Shown: positions 26,268 to 35,420, counted from the stretch's first letter. The stretch: 64,000 nucleotides of DNA from Streptomyces caeruleatus (GCF_001514235.1 NZ_KQ948931.1:249363-313362), one strand, 5' to 3'. Program-made: numbers and translations. Notes: a model not told the origin generated them from the sequence alone.

Positions 26268-27845
26268 CTACTGCGTACCGCAGTTCGAGACGACCTTCTG
26301 CTCTTCCTCCGAGAGAGTGGGGCCGGGGCTTGGCTTCGCAGTCGGTGTCGGGGAGGTGGAGTTGGGCGGGGTCGTGGGCTTGGACGCCGAGGGGTTCGGT
26401 GTCGGTGACGCCTTGGACGTGAGGGAGGTACGGGTGGTTCCCGTGGTGCCTCCGGCCTCGCCCTCGCCGGTCCGGGAGTTGTTGTCGCTCTCGGCGGCCT
26501 GCTGCTCGGACCGCTTCTTGCACGCGGAGGCCTGCAGGGCGAGCTCGTCGATCTTCGTCTGGGCGTCCTTGAGGCCGCCCTCGGTGATGGTCGCCTCGAC
26601 GAGCTTCTGCTGGTAGGGCGGCAGGTACTTGAGTTCGATCTCGGGGTGGTCCTTCTCGACCTTCGAGAGCGAGACCCAGGCCAGGTCCTGGCTGATCCCC
26701 CGGTACAGGGCGACGTGTTCGTTGTTGGCGCCCACGTAGTACTGGGTCTGTGTCCAGCGCCAGCCGCCGTAGAGACCGCCGCCGATCACGCCGAGCGCGA
26801 GGGCGATGTAGAGGGATCTCTTCAGCCAGCGGCCCTTGCGGGGTTTGACGAAGTCGTCGTCGGTGTAGTCGCCGAAGCTGCCCGTGGGGACGTAGCCGGT
26901 GGTGTCGCCGGAGCCGGGCGGGCCGAACTCGCCGCCTCCGCCGCCCTGCCCGGGCACGTGGCGGCCGAGCCCGGAGGCGCGGCCGGCGGGGGTCTGCATG
27001 ATGCCGTTGTCGTGCAGGTGGTTCTGGTTCTCGGCGACGGCGCCGACCACGACGGGGGTGTCGGACAGCTGCCCGGCGAGGGTGTCGCCGGTGTCCAGGT
27101 CGAGGACGTCGGCGATGATCACGGTGATGTTGTCGGGGCCGCCGCCGCGCAGCGCGAGCTCGATCAGCTGCTGCACGGTCTCCTGCGGGCCCTGGTAGCT
27201 GGCGAGGGTGTCCTCCAGGGTCTGGTGGGACACCACGCCGGAGAGGCCGTCGGAGCAGATCAGGTAGCGGTCGCCGGCGCGGACCTCGCGGATGGAGAGG
27301 TCGGGTTCGACGTGGTCGCCGCTGCCCAACGCCCGCATCAGCAGGGAGCGCTGGGGGTGGGTGGTGGCTTCTTCCTCGGTGATGCGGCCTTCGTCGACGA
27401 GGCGCTGCACCCAGGTGTGGTCCTGGGTGATCTGCGTGAGGACGCCGTCGCGCAGCAGGTAGGCGCGGGAGTCGCCGACGTGGACGAGGCCGAGGCGCTG
27501 TCCGGTCCACAGGAGGGCGGTGAGCGTGGTGCCCATGCCTTCCAGCTGGGGGTCCTCCTCGACCATCGAGCGCAGCTGGTCGTTGGCGCGCTGTACGGCG
27601 GTGCCGAGCGAGGTGAGGATGTCGGAGCCGGGGACGTCGTCGTCGAGGGCGACGATCGTGGAGATGGCCTCGGAGGAGGCGACCTCTCCGGCGGCGGCGC
27701 CGCCCATGCCGTCGGCGATGGCGAGCAGGCGGGGTCCGGCGTATCCGGAGTCCTCGTTGCCCTCCCGGATCATGCCTTTGTGCGATCCGGCGGCGAAGCG
27801 CAGTGACAGACTCATGCGCACCTCGCCCGTCGGCTCCGGGTACAT
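26268..27845 (-). CDS. pstP: PP2C-family Ser/Thr phosphatase with membrane anchor
   Basis: This is a 525-aa phosphatase that reverses PknB-type phosphorylation. The metal-binding motifs are clear: IREGNEDSGYAG, IADGMGGAAAGEVASSEA, GDSRAYLLRDG, LICSDGLSGVV and GGGPDNITVIIADV. A membrane helix (SLYIALALGVIGGGLYGGW) is followed by an extracellular domain and a Ser/Thr/Pro-rich tail. I chose ATG at 27845 (MYPEPTGEV) after GGAGGGTGG; GTG at 27860 or 27851 and ATG at 27815 (MSLSLRF) are alternatives. It lies between fhaB and rodA. Confidence 0.95.
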   Translation of the reverse strand: MYPEPTGEVRMSLSLRFAAGSHKGMIREGNEDSGYAGPRLLAIADGMGGAAAGEVASSEAISTIVALDDDVPGSDILTSLGTAVQRANDQLRSMVEEDPQLEGMGTTLTALLWTGQRLGLVHVGDSRAYLLRDGVLTQITQDHTWVQRLVDEGRITEEEATTHPQRSLLMRALGSGDHVEPDLSIREVRAGDRYLICSDGLSGVVSHQTLEDTLASYQGPQETVQQLIELALRGGGPDNITVIIADVLDLDTGDTLAGQLSDTPVVVGAVAENQNHLHDNGIMQTPAGRASGLGRHVPGQGGGGGEFGPPGSGDTTGYVPTGSFGDYTDDDFVKPRKGRWLKRSLYIALALGVIGGGLYGGWRWTQTQYYVGANNEHVALYRGISQDLAWVSLSKVEKDHPEIELKYLPPYQQKLVEATITEGGLKDAQTKIDELALQASACKKRSEQQAAESDNNSRTGEGEAGGTTGTTRTSLTSKASPTPNPSASKPTTPPNSTSPTPTAKPSPGPTLSEEEQKVVSNCGTQ

Positions 27846-27935
27846 CCGCACGGTGCCCACCCTCCGGTCGGGAGCGCGCCGGGGCCCGTGGGGTGGGCCG
27901 CCGCTGCGTGCTCGCTCCGCTCGCTCATTGTCGTA

Positions 27936-28448
27936 CTACTTCCGCAGCTCGATGACGGTCTTGCCGATGCGGATCGGCGCGCCCAGCGGAATCGGTGTGG
28001 GGGTCGTGAGCCGCGTTCGGTCGAGGTACGTGCCGTTGGTGGAGCCCAGGTCCTCGACGATCCACTGGCCGTCGCGGTCCGGGTAGATCCTGGCATGCCG
28101 GCTGGAGGCGTAGTCGTCGTCCAGCACGATCGTGCTGTCGTGCGCCCGGCCCAGGGTGATGGTCTGGCCCTGGAGCGCGACGGTGGTGCCGGTGAGGGTG
28201 CCCTCGGACACGACCAGCTTGGTGGGGGCGTTACGGCGCTGGCGGCCGCCGCCCTGCTGGCCGCGCTGCTGCGGCGGCGCCGCCTGTCGGGCGGCCTGCT
28301 GCGGCCGGGCGGCCTCGCGGCGCGCTCCGCGCTGCGTGACACGCGTACCGAACAGGTCGCTGCGGATGACCTGCACGGCCACGATCACGAACAGCCACAG
28401 GACGGCCAGGAAACCCAGCCGCATGACCGTGAGGGTCAGCTCTGACAT
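27936..28448 (-). CDS. fhaB: FHA-domain membrane protein FhaB
   Basis: This is a 170-aa protein with an N-terminal membrane helix (LGFLAVLWLFVIVAVQVI), an Arg/Gln/Ala-rich linker and a C-terminal FHA domain (ITLGRAHDSTIVLDDDYASS, RHARI, LGSTNGTYLD). FHA domains bind phosphothreonine, so it likely docks on autophosphorylated PknB. In mycobacteria FhaB (FipA) works in division; that is family knowledge. ATG at 28446-28448 fits the conserved MSELTLTVMRLGF start. Confidence 0.94.
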   Translation of the reverse strand: MSELTLTVMRLGFLAVLWLFVIVAVQVIRSDLFGTRVTQRGARREAARPQQAARQAAPPQQRGQQGGGRQRRNAPTKLVVSEGTLTGTTVALQGQTITLGRAHDSTIVLDDDYASSRHARIYPDRDGQWIVEDLGSTNGTYLDRTRLTTPTPIPLGAPIRIGKTVIELRK

Positions 28449-28458
28449 TGCCCCCGCT

Positions 28459-29334
28459 TCACCCTTCGGCTTGCCTATAGATAACGGTGGTGCTGCCCAC
28501 GACGATCCGCGAGCCGTCGCGGAGCGTAGCGCGGGTGGTGTGCTGCCCGTCCACCACGATGCCGTTGGTGGACCCGAGATCCTGGATCGTCGAGGGCGTT
28601 CCGGTCCGGATCTCGCAGTGCCGGCGGGAGACGCCGGGGTCGTCGATCCGCACGTCGGCGTCGGTGCTGCGGCCCAGCACGAGCGTCGCGCGGGAGATCT
28701 GATGGCGGGTGCCGTTGATCTCGATCCAGTAGCGGGTGCGGCCGCCGGCCGCGGGTGCGGCGGGGGGGCGCTGGCCGCCCGCGGGCTGCGGGTAGCCGTA
28801 ACCGCCGGGGCGGCCGCCGGGCGGCGGCGCGGCCGGCATGGGCGGGGCGCCCGCGGGTGCGGCGGCCGGCGGATAGCCGTAGCCGCCCTGGCCCTGGGCA
28901 CCGCCGGGCCGCCCGGCCGGGGCGGCGGGGGCCGGTCGGCCGCCGCTCTGCTGGTCGGCGGAGCCGGCGAGGGTACGGCTGCGCACGCGGTACAGGCCGG
29001 TGTCGAGGTCGTCGGCCTTCTCCAGGTTGACCTTGATCGGCCCCATGAAGGTGTAGCGCTGCTGCTTGGCGTAGTCGCGGACCATGCCGGCGAGCTCGTC
29101 GCCGAGCTGGCCGGAGTAGGGGCTCAGCCGCTCGTGGTCCGGGGCGCTGAGCTCCACGATGAAGTCGTTGGGGACGACCGTGCGGTCGCGGTTCCAGATG
29201 GTCGCGTTGTTGTCGCACTCGCGCTGGAGCGCTCCCGCGATCTCCACGGGCTGGACCTCGGACTTGAACACCTTGGCGAAGGTGCCGTTGACCAGACCTT
29301 CGAGACGCTGCTCGAACTTCTTCAGGACTCCCAT
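28459..29334 (-). CDS. fhaA: FHA-domain protein FhaA (DUF3662-FHA)
   Basis: This is a 291-aa cytoplasmic protein. The N-terminal DUF3662 domain covers about 1-125 (VLKKFEQRLEGLVNGTFAKV; LQRECDNNATIWNRDRTVVP). A Gly/Pro/Ala/Tyr-rich linker of about 85 residues leads to the FHA domain (LVLGRSTDADVRIDDPGVSR, RHCEI, LGSTNGIVVDG). In mycobacteria FhaA links PknB to MviN and lipid II traffic. It is the first gene of the operon fhaA-fhaB-PP2C-rodA-pbpA-pknB. Confidence 0.95.
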   Translation of the reverse strand: MGVLKKFEQRLEGLVNGTFAKVFKSEVQPVEIAGALQRECDNNATIWNRDRTVVPNDFIVELSAPDHERLSPYSGQLGDELAGMVRDYAKQQRYTFMGPIKVNLEKADDLDTGLYRVRSRTLAGSADQQSGGRPAPAAPAGRPGGAQGQGGYGYPPAAAPAGAPPMPAAPPPGGRPGGYGYPQPAGGQRPPAAPAAGGRTRYWIEINGTRHQISRATLVLGRSTDADVRIDDPGVSRRHCEIRTGTPSTIQDLGSTNGIVVDGQHTTRATLRDGSRIVVGSTTVIYRQAEG

Positions 29335-29839
29335 GGGGCACCTCCTCCGTAGCCTGCTTCGTCCTGCATCCCGCCGGGCGGGTACTGCCTTACCTGGTAC
29401 TGCTTACTGATCGTATCCACGCGCCGGTCGATCGGCTGGTTCCCCCTGTCGGCCCGGTCGACGGGTGTCGACGCCCTCGAAGTTCCCTGTGGAGCTCCCC
29501 TTCGAACTCCTCAGGGGCACAGTCTTGCCATGGATCGTAGAGGCGGCCGAAGACCAGTGTCCCGCACCTGACTGTGGACCCCGACCGGCTCCTGGGGAGA
29601 TGCGTGGTACCGGTACGAGGTTGATACGTGAACAGGTACTCGTTGATACGGAGCGGAGGGCGCAGCGGATCGGTCGCCGTCGGGCGGCATCTGTCGACTG
29701 TGCTGGTGGGCGCCCGCACCGTGCTCGCACGGCGGCTGCCTGGGGATAAGGGATGTGAACCCACCCTGGACGGCGTGCTAATGTTCTGCGTGTCGGAAGG
29801 CGCCGGACCGCAAGGGAAGAGCCCGAGGACACACCCAAT
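29335..29839. other. Promoter region between fhaA operon and tRNA-Leu
   Basis: I see no gene. A direct repeat GTTGATACG at 29620-29628 and 29642-29650 sits in the longer match GGTAC..GTTGATACG, spaced 22 bp (two helical turns). It could be an operator for the fhaA operon or the tRNA. Confidence 0.4.
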
Positions 29840-29923
29840 GCGCGGGTGGCGGAATAGGCAGACGCGCTGGATTCAGGTTCCAGTGCCCGCAAGGGCGTGG
29901 GGGTTCAACTCCCCCCTCGCGCA
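29840..29923 (+). tRNA. tRNA-Leu (anticodon CAG)
   Basis: This is an 84-nt class II tRNA. The acceptor strand GCGCGGG (29840-29846) pairs with CTCGCGC (29916-29922), allowing one G-T. The anticodon CAG is at 29874-29876 in GGATTCAGGTTCC. A variable arm with TGCCCGCAAGGGCG is followed by the T arm GGGGGTTCAACTCCCCC. CCA is not encoded. The minus-strand open frame here is a shadow. Confidence 0.96.
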
Positions 29924-29928
29924 CAGAG

Positions 29929-29964
29929 CGAACGGGCTCATCGTGATGACGATGAGCCCGTTCG
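29929..29964 (+). terminator. Terminator of tRNA-Leu
   Basis: CGAACGGGCTCATCG (29929-29943) pairs perfectly with CGATGAGCCCGTTCG (29950-29964) over TGATGA, and T-rich sequence follows. Confidence 0.9.
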
Positions 29965-30392
29965 GCGTTTCCGGGTTCGATCCGGCCCGGTGTGATGATG
30001 CTTACATGCGGCCGGGTCCCCGTTGAGTGATCTTCGGCGCGACCTCTGAGTGTGTGCTCTCTCACTCGTCATCGGTGAGGCGACGTCGGTGGGGAGACCG
30101 CCACCCTGCGCCGGCCGGCAGCCCCGCTGCACATCCTGGGTGTCGGGCTTCCGACGTCCGGGGACTTGGACTTCGTGCCGCGGACGGGCATCGGCGCCGC
30201 GCTGGTCGGCGTCGTCGCGCGGTTCGGCGAGGACCCGCTCGCCGTCTACGGCAACGGGACCAAGGTGATCCTCTTCGTCACCATGGCCTTCTGCGCCTTC
30301 TGCGCCTTCTGCGCTTTCTACGCCTTCCGCCGGGCCGGCGGCATCCTCACGGCCCGCATCAGAGGGCTGAGGTCGCTGCCGGCCCTCGGGGC
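29965..30392. other. No confident gene; possible membrane peptide frame
   Basis: Nothing is firm here. A plus-strand frame (about 30163-30483) contains GAALVGVVARFGEDPLAVYG and a hydrophobic stretch with CAF repeats (FCAFCAFCAFYAF). It overlaps the DUF1304 gene and lacks a clear ribosome site. It may be a remnant of a membrane protein. Confidence 0.35.
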
Positions 30393-30755
30393 TCAGCCGG
30401 CGGCGATGACTGCGGCGAGGCTGACGGCCGCGGGCAGGGCCTGGGCGAAGAGGATGCGCCGGTTGGCGGTGGCCGCGCCGTAGACGCCCGCGACGACGAT
30501 GCAGGACAGGAAGAAGATCTGGACCCGGTAGCCGGTCGGGTCGTCGGCGATCAGGCCCCAGACCAGGCCCGCGGCCAGGAAGCCGTTGTAGAGGCCCTGG
30601 TTGGCCGCGAGCGATGCGGTGGCGCGGGCCATCTCGGCGTCGAAGCCGGAGAAACGGCGGCCCGGGCCGCGCTGCCACAGGAACATCTCCAGGACAAGGA
30701 TGTAGGCGTGCAGCAGCGCCATCAGGGCGACGAGGACGACAGAGAGCGTATGCAT
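30393..30755 (-). CDS. DUF1304 family membrane protein
   Basis: This is a 120-aa protein with four membrane segments. Family features are LVALMALLHAYILVLEMFLW at the start, NQGLYNGFLAAGLVWGL in the middle and a VVAGVYGAATANRRILF segment near the end. The cellular role is not known. ATG at 30753-30755 (MHTLSVVLVAL) was chosen because the upstream extension is Arg/Pro-rich. Confidence 0.85.
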   Translation of the reverse strand: MHTLSVVLVALMALLHAYILVLEMFLWQRGPGRRFSGFDAEMARATASLAANQGLYNGFLAAGLVWGLIADDPTGYRVQIFFLSCIVVAGVYGAATANRRILFAQALPAAVSLAAVIAAG

Positions 30756-30912
30756 GGGGTGATTGTGCCGGTGAGCCGTCCGGGCCCGTCGGGGCGGTCG
30801 GACTTTCGGCTGAGCGGCTCGCTTCCCGGCCGGTGAACGGTGACCGTTCGGCCGAGGTGGCGGTCCACGCCCCGGCGCGAGATTGGAGCTCCCCTTCCCC
30901 AGGAGCCCACCG

Positions 30913-32235
30913 ATGCCACCCGAGTCACTCTCCTTCGTCGCCGGAGTCAGGCCCGGCGGCCCCGCCCCCGCCCCCGCGGCCCCCACAGCCCTCGTCGCCC
31001 CCGCGCGCCGGGCGCCGACCGGCAACGGCCCGGCGCCGTCCCGCCGTACGCCTCGGCTGGGCCGTCGCATACCCCGCGACGTGCTGTTCTGGCTGGGCTG
31101 CGCGTTCTTCGCGCTGTCGCTGGCCCTGGTCACGAACCTGACCCCGCACCGGATCTGGGGCGCCTGCGCCGCCGTCGGGTACGCCGTCGCCGCGGAACTC
31201 GCCCGGCGGGCGCCGCGGCCCTGGAGCGGGCGCAGTGCGGTCGCCGCGCTGCTCGGATCCGTCGTGGTGCCGCTGGTGCTGATGGTCGCGGTGGGTGCCG
31301 CGCAGTCGGAGGTGCGTGTCGTCGAGCACTCGGGCGGCCTGCTGCTGGGCTCCGGGAGCCCGTACGTGCCGCACCCGGTCGGCGTCGACGACTACAACCC
31401 GTATCTGCCCGGCATGGCGCTCTTCGGGTTGCCCCACGCGCTGTTCGGCGGTACGCCGCTCGCGGATGCCCGGGTGTGGTTCTGCGCGGTGTTCCTGGTG
31501 AGCATGCTGGTCGCGGCGCGGCGTTCGGGGCGCGAGCGGGCGAGTGCGCGTGCGGCGCTTCTCCTCGCGGCCTTCCCCGCGGTGGCGTTGCCGCTGGCTG
31601 TCGGAGGCGTGGACCTGCCGGTGATCGGGCTGATGTGTCTGGGGCTGGCGCTGGCGGGCCGCGGCGGGTCCGGGACGGCGGCGGGGCTGGCGATGGGGGC
31701 CGCGGCCGCGCTGAAGTGGACGGCCTGGCCGCTGCTGCCGGTGGGTCTCGTACTGCTGGCGGTGACGGCGGGGCGTCGGGCGGCCGTGCGGGCCGGTGTC
31801 GTCGCCGTGCTGGTGGCCGCGCTGGCCGTGGTGCCGGTGGCCCTGGCCGATCCGCACGCCTTCGTGGAGCACGTGGTGCTCTTCCCGCTCGGTGAGGGCG
31901 GGGTCGGTTCACCGGCGGCCAGCCCACTGCCCGGGCACCTGCTGGCCACGTACGTCCCCGGGGGCTCCGCCCTCGCCATGGCCGCGCTGGTGGCCGCCGC
32001 CGTCGGCGTGGCCGTGTCGTTGGCGGTACGTCCGCCCAGGACCGTCGTCGCCGCCGCGGACCGGCTGGCGCTCGGGCTGGGGCTGGCGATGTGCCTGATC
32101 CCGGCGACCCGGTTCGGATACCTGGTCTACCCGATCGTGCTGGCCGCGTGGTTCCGGCGTAGCGAGCTGCGGACGGCTGCTCGTCGGGTCGGGCTGCTGG
32201 TGGGGGTGGGGCGGTGTGGGCGAGGGCGGGGGTGA
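30913..32235 (+). CDS. Polytopic membrane protein, GT87-like glycosyltransferase
   Basis: This is a 440-aa protein with about ten membrane segments after a Pro/Ala-rich cytoplasmic start. The loop GVDDYNPYLPGMALFGLPHA is typical of glycosyltransferase-87/DUF2029-like proteins, which use polyprenol-phosphate mannose. The usual catalytic Asp motif is not clearly seen, so activity is uncertain. ATG at 30913 has CAGGAGCCC ahead. The C-terminus is short and Arg/Gly-rich. It is transcribed away from DUF1304. Confidence 0.7.
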   Translation: MPPESLSFVAGVRPGGPAPAPAAPTALVAPARRAPTGNGPAPSRRTPRLGRRIPRDVLFWLGCAFFALSLALVTNLTPHRIWGACAAVGYAVAAELARRAPRPWSGRSAVAALLGSVVVPLVLMVAVGAAQSEVRVVEHSGGLLLGSGSPYVPHPVGVDDYNPYLPGMALFGLPHALFGGTPLADARVWFCAVFLVSMLVAARRSGRERASARAALLLAAFPAVALPLAVGGVDLPVIGLMCLGLALAGRGGSGTAAGLAMGAAAALKWTAWPLLPVGLVLLAVTAGRRAAVRAGVVAVLVAALAVVPVALADPHAFVEHVVLFPLGEGGVGSPAASPLPGHLLATYVPGGSALAMAALVAAAVGVAVSLAVRPPRTVVAAADRLALGLGLAMCLIPATRFGYLVYPIVLAAWFRRSELRTAARRVGLLVGVGRCGRGRG

Positions 32236-32435
32236 GCCTCGGGGGAGCGGCAGCGGGCAGGGGGGCGCGTCTGGTGCGGATCGCCGTCTCGCGGGGGCGG
32301 GCTGGTCGTGGCGCTGTGTATGGCGCTGTGTATGTGGGGTCGTGCCCGAGTCGTGCGCGGGGGTGGCTGCACGCGCACGCGTAGAGGCCCGGGCCGCTCG
32401 ACCGGGGCCCTACGCGCGCGTGCCCGTCGGCGCGA

Positions 32436-33086
32436 CTACGCCGCGAGCCGCTGGGCCAGCTGCTTCGCCTTCGTGGCGGCCTCGTCGAGGGCGCGCTCAC
32501 GGGAGGCCTCGAAGAGCGGGACCAGCTCGGCCATCCCCGGGTCGGCCGGGGCCATCGTGAGCTCCGGGACGATGAAGTCGAGGTCGGCGCCGAGGAAGTC
32601 GGCCAGCACCGCCGACAGGTAGTTCTGCACGTACTCGTAGCCCGCGCGCGGGGTGCCCGGCCCGTAGGCGCCGCCGCGGCTGGCCACCACGGTGATCGGG
32701 GTGCCCTTGACCGACTGGGCGTCGCCCGCCGTACGACCGAACAGGACCACGTTGTCCAGCCAGGCCTTCAGCGTCGACGGGATCGTCAGGTTGTACATCG
32801 GGGCGCCGATCAGCACCGCGTCCGCACGCTCCAGCTCCTCGATCAGCTTCACGCGCTCCGCGAAGGCGGCGGCCTGCTCGGGGCTGTGCGTGGCCGGATC
32901 GGAGAAGCCGGCGGTGTGGGCGTGGGCGGTGATGTGCGGCACGGGGTCCGTGGCGAGGTCGCGGTGGATCACCGTGCCCTCGGGGTGCTGTTCCTGCCAG
33001 GCGCCGCGGAAGGCGTCGGCGACGGCACGGGAGGAGGATGCGTCGGACGGGAAGACGGAGGAGTCGATGTGCAGGAGCGTGGCCAT
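32436..33086 (-). CDS. azoR: FMN-dependent NADH-azoreductase (quinone reductase)
   Basis: This is a 216-aa flavodoxin-fold enzyme that reduces quinones and azo compounds with NADH. The FMN phosphate loop is LLHIDSSVFPSDASSSRAVA; the flavin-binding APMYNLTIPSTLKAWLDNV and the GGAYGPG segment are also characteristic. ATG at 33084-33086 has GGAG before it. It is divergent from an HxlR regulator across about 150 bp, a common redox-sensing pair. Confidence 0.92.
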   Translation of the reverse strand: MATLLHIDSSVFPSDASSSRAVADAFRGAWQEQHPEGTVIHRDLATDPVPHITAHAHTAGFSDPATHSPEQAAAFAERVKLIEELERADAVLIGAPMYNLTIPSTLKAWLDNVVLFGRTAGDAQSVKGTPITVVASRGGAYGPGTPRAGYEYVQNYLSAVLADFLGADLDFIVPELTMAPADPGMAELVPLFEASRERALDEAATKAKQLAQRLAA

Positions 33087-33096
33087 GAGGATCTCC

Positions 33097-33141
33097 AGGG
33101 GGATACAGGGGGATACAGGGGGATACAGGGGATACAGGGGG
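33097..33141. repeat. Tandem GGGGGATACA decamers upstream of azoR
   Basis: Four units of the 10-mer GGGGGATACA, the last one base shorter, lie just upstream of the azoR start, inside its presumed 5' leader or promoter. Confidence 0.85.
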
Positions 33142-33234
33142 ATGGGAAGCGACTGAAAGTTTGTACTCGACTATGGATAACACAGTCACTTACTTTTTTT
33201 CATCCCCGTACGGGAGGGCAGTACCCTGAAGGAC

Positions 33235-33615
33235 ATGGCGGGTGACATGGCGGGTGAGATGGCGGGTGAGCAGAGTCACGACGTAGGGGCGTGCAAGCGG
33301 GTCGACGACGGGATCACCCAGGTCTTCCAGCTGCTCGGCAAGCGTTGGACGGGCCCGATCGTGTCGGTCCTGACCGCGGGGCCCGCGTACTTCGTCGCCC
33401 TGCGGCGGGCGATCCCCGGCATCAGCGAACGCATGCTCTCCGACCGGCTCACCGAACTCGCCGCCGCGGGACTGGTCGTGCGCGAGGTCTATGAAGGGCC
33501 GCCGCTGCGGGTCGTCTACCGGCTGACGGAGGCGGGCGCCGCGCTGGAGCCGGCGCTGACCGAGCTGGGCGGGTGGGCGAAGACGTACCTGGGGGACGGG
33601 GCTGGGGGCTGCTGA
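33235..33615 (+). CDS. HxlR-family winged-helix regulator
   Basis: This is a 126-aa DNA-binding protein. The HxlR domain includes CKRVDDGITQVFQLLGKRWT, FVALRRAIPGISERMLSDRL and a basic wing (REVYEGPPLRVVYRLT). Cys near residue 20 (GACKRVD) may be the redox-sensing Cys used by YodB/HypR-type members. The N-terminus repeats MAGDMAGEMAGE, so three in-frame ATG starts are possible. It probably represses azoR. Confidence 0.9.
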   Translation: MAGDMAGEMAGEQSHDVGACKRVDDGITQVFQLLGKRWTGPIVSVLTAGPAYFVALRRAIPGISERMLSDRLTELAAAGLVVREVYEGPPLRVVYRLTEAGAALEPALTELGGWAKTYLGDGAGGC

Positions 33616-33935
33616 GGTCGGTTCTCGGGAGGACCTTGCGCGGCCGACTTCTGCTTCAGGCTTCCGGAGCCGGGTCTCGCAGGGTCTCGCCGGGTCTCGC
33701 CAGGTCTCGCAGGGTCTCGCCGGGCTTCGCGGGCTTCGCGGGCCTCGCCGGGTCTCGCCGGTCCGCCGGCTCTCGCCGGGTTCCAGCCGAGTTTCCGGGT
33801 GGGTTTTCCACAGGCGGCTCGTCAGGCGCCGCGGAGTTGTCCACAGGGTCTGACGCGTTTCGGCCACCGGCTGTAACGTCGGCACGAGTTGATGTTCGTG
33901 TCGATGGTCGTGCGTGAGCGGGGGAGGCGGTCGAG
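33616..33935. other. Intergenic region with decamer repeat and DnaA box
   Basis: About eleven degenerate units of GGGTCTCGCC/A (about 33672-33782) make a tandem repeat. A perfect DnaA box TTGTCCACA lies at 33837-33845 and TTTTCCACA at 33804-33812. No gene is seen. Confidence 0.65.
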
Positions 33936-35420
33936 ATGACCGAGGTCGGTGCGGGTGCTGCGGCGGAGGCTGCCGCGGTGGCGGCGGAGTCGCCTTCCGA
34001 GGCGCTGTCGGCATCCGTGGCGCGTCGGCTGCCCCGGGTGCCCGGCTTCGCCGAGTGGCCCGGCGGTGAGTGGCCCGGCGGTGGCTCGCCCAAGGAGGAG
34101 GGCAAGGCGCTGCGCAGGCGCGTGCCGCGCGGTGAGCACGCCCTCCTCGATCTCGACGCCGCACGCCCCGACGCCGTGGCCGCCGTCGAGGAGTCCAACC
34201 TCGGCCGGCTTGCCGACCTCACCCCGATCAGGGTCGGCCGGATGGCGGCGACGCCCTTCGCGTTTCTGCGGGGCTCGGCGGGACTCATGGCCTACGACCT
34301 CGCCCGCACACCCATGACCCGGATCCGCGCCCAGATCTGCGGTGACGCGCACGCGGCCAACTTCGGCCTGTACGGCGACCCGCGCGGCGGCCTGATCATC
34401 GATCTGAACGACTTCGACGAGACGCTGTACGGCCCCTGGGAGTGGGACCTCAAGCGGCTCGCCACCTCGCTGGTGCTGGCGGGCCGGGAGGCGGGCGCAG
34501 ACGAGGACGCGTGCCGCAAGGCGGCGCACGACACGGTCGGTGCCTACCGGCGCACCATGCGCCTGCTGGCCAAGCTCTCGGTGCTGGACGCGTGGAACGC
34601 CATCGCGGACGAGGAGCTCGTCTCCCACACCGACGCCCATGATCTGCTCGGCACGCTGGAGCGGGTCGCGGAGAAGGCGCGGGCCAACACCAGCGGTCGC
34701 TTCGCGGCGAAGTCGACGGAGCCGACCGAGGACGGTGGCCGCCGGTTCGTCGACGCCCCGCCCGTGCTGCGCCGGGTTCCGGACGCGGAGGCGGCCTCGG
34801 TGGCGGCGTCGCTGGAGAGCTACGTCACCACGCTCTCCGAGGACCGCCACCCCCTGCTCTCCCGGCACTCGGTGCACGACGTGGCCTTCCGCGTGGTGGG
34901 CACGGGCAGCGTCGGCACCCGCTCCTATGTCGTCCTGCTCCTGGACCACCGGGGCGAGTCGCTGGTCCTCCAGGTGAAGGAGGCCCGCCCGTCGGCCCTG
35001 CTCCCGCACTTGGTGACGGCCGGTTTCGAGGCGCCGCAGGCGGAGCACGAGGGACGGCGCGTGGTCCTCGGCCAGAAGCGCATGCAGGTGGTCAGCGACG
35101 TCCTGCTGGGCTGGACGACGGTCGACGGCCTCCCCTTCCAGGTCCGCCAGTTCCGCAACCGCAAGGGCAGCGTCGACCCGGCAGCCCTGGCTGCCGACCA
35201 GATAGACGACTACGCCCGCATGACCGGCGCCCTCCTGGCCCGCGCCCACTCCCACAGCGCCGACCCCCGACTGGTCTCCGGCTACTGCGGCAAGAACGAC
35301 GAACTGGACGAGGCCATTGCCACGTTCGCCGTCAGCTACGCCGACCGTACGGAGGCGGACCACAGCGCGCTGGTGACGGCGGTGCGGGCGGGGCGGATCG
35401 CGGCCGAAGTCGGGGTGTGA
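33936..35420 (+). CDS. DUF2252 family protein
   Basis: This is a 494-aa protein of the DUF2252 family, distantly related to aminoglycoside-kinase-like folds. Landmarks are FLRGSAGLMAYDLARTP, QICGDAHAANFGLYGDP (HxxNFG), IIDLNDFDETLYGPWEWDLK followed by RLATS, and VRQFRNRKGSVD. The NDFDE segment looks like the metal-binding DFG equivalent. No substrate is known. ATG at 33936 follows GGAGGCGGTCGAG. Confidence 0.88.
   Translation: MTEVGAGAAAEAAAVAAESPSEALSASVARRLPRVPGFAEWPGGEWPGGGSPKEEGKALRRRVPRGEHALLDLDAARPDAVAAVEESNLGRLADLTPIRVGRMAATPFAFLRGSAGLMAYDLARTPMTRIRAQICGDAHAANFGLYGDPRGGLIIDLNDFDETLYGPWEWDLKRLATSLVLAGREAGADEDACRKAAHDTVGAYRRTMRLLAKLSVLDAWNAIADEELVSHTDAHDLLGTLERVAEKARANTSGRFAAKSTEPTEDGGRRFVDAPPVLRRVPDAEAASVAASLESYVTTLSEDRHPLLSRHSVHDVAFRVVGTGSVGTRSYVVLLLDHRGESLVLQVKEARPSALLPHLVTAGFEAPQAEHEGRRVVLGQKRMQVVSDVLLGWTTVDGLPFQVRQFRNRKGSVDPAALAADQIDDYARMTGALLARAHSHSADPRLVSGYCGKNDELDEAIATFAVSYADRTEADHSALVTAVRAGRIAAEVGV

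Noticed and set aside
26646..27806. Plus-strand frame rich in Val/Gly/Ala
   Set aside because: Antisense of the PP2C phosphatase gene.
29840..29923. Open frame across tRNA-Leu (…WRNRQTRWIQVPVPAR…)
   Set aside because: This is the translation of a tRNA gene; the cloverleaf explains the sequence.
33097..33141. CRISPR-like array
   Set aside because: Units are 10 bp with no spacers, and there are no cas genes.
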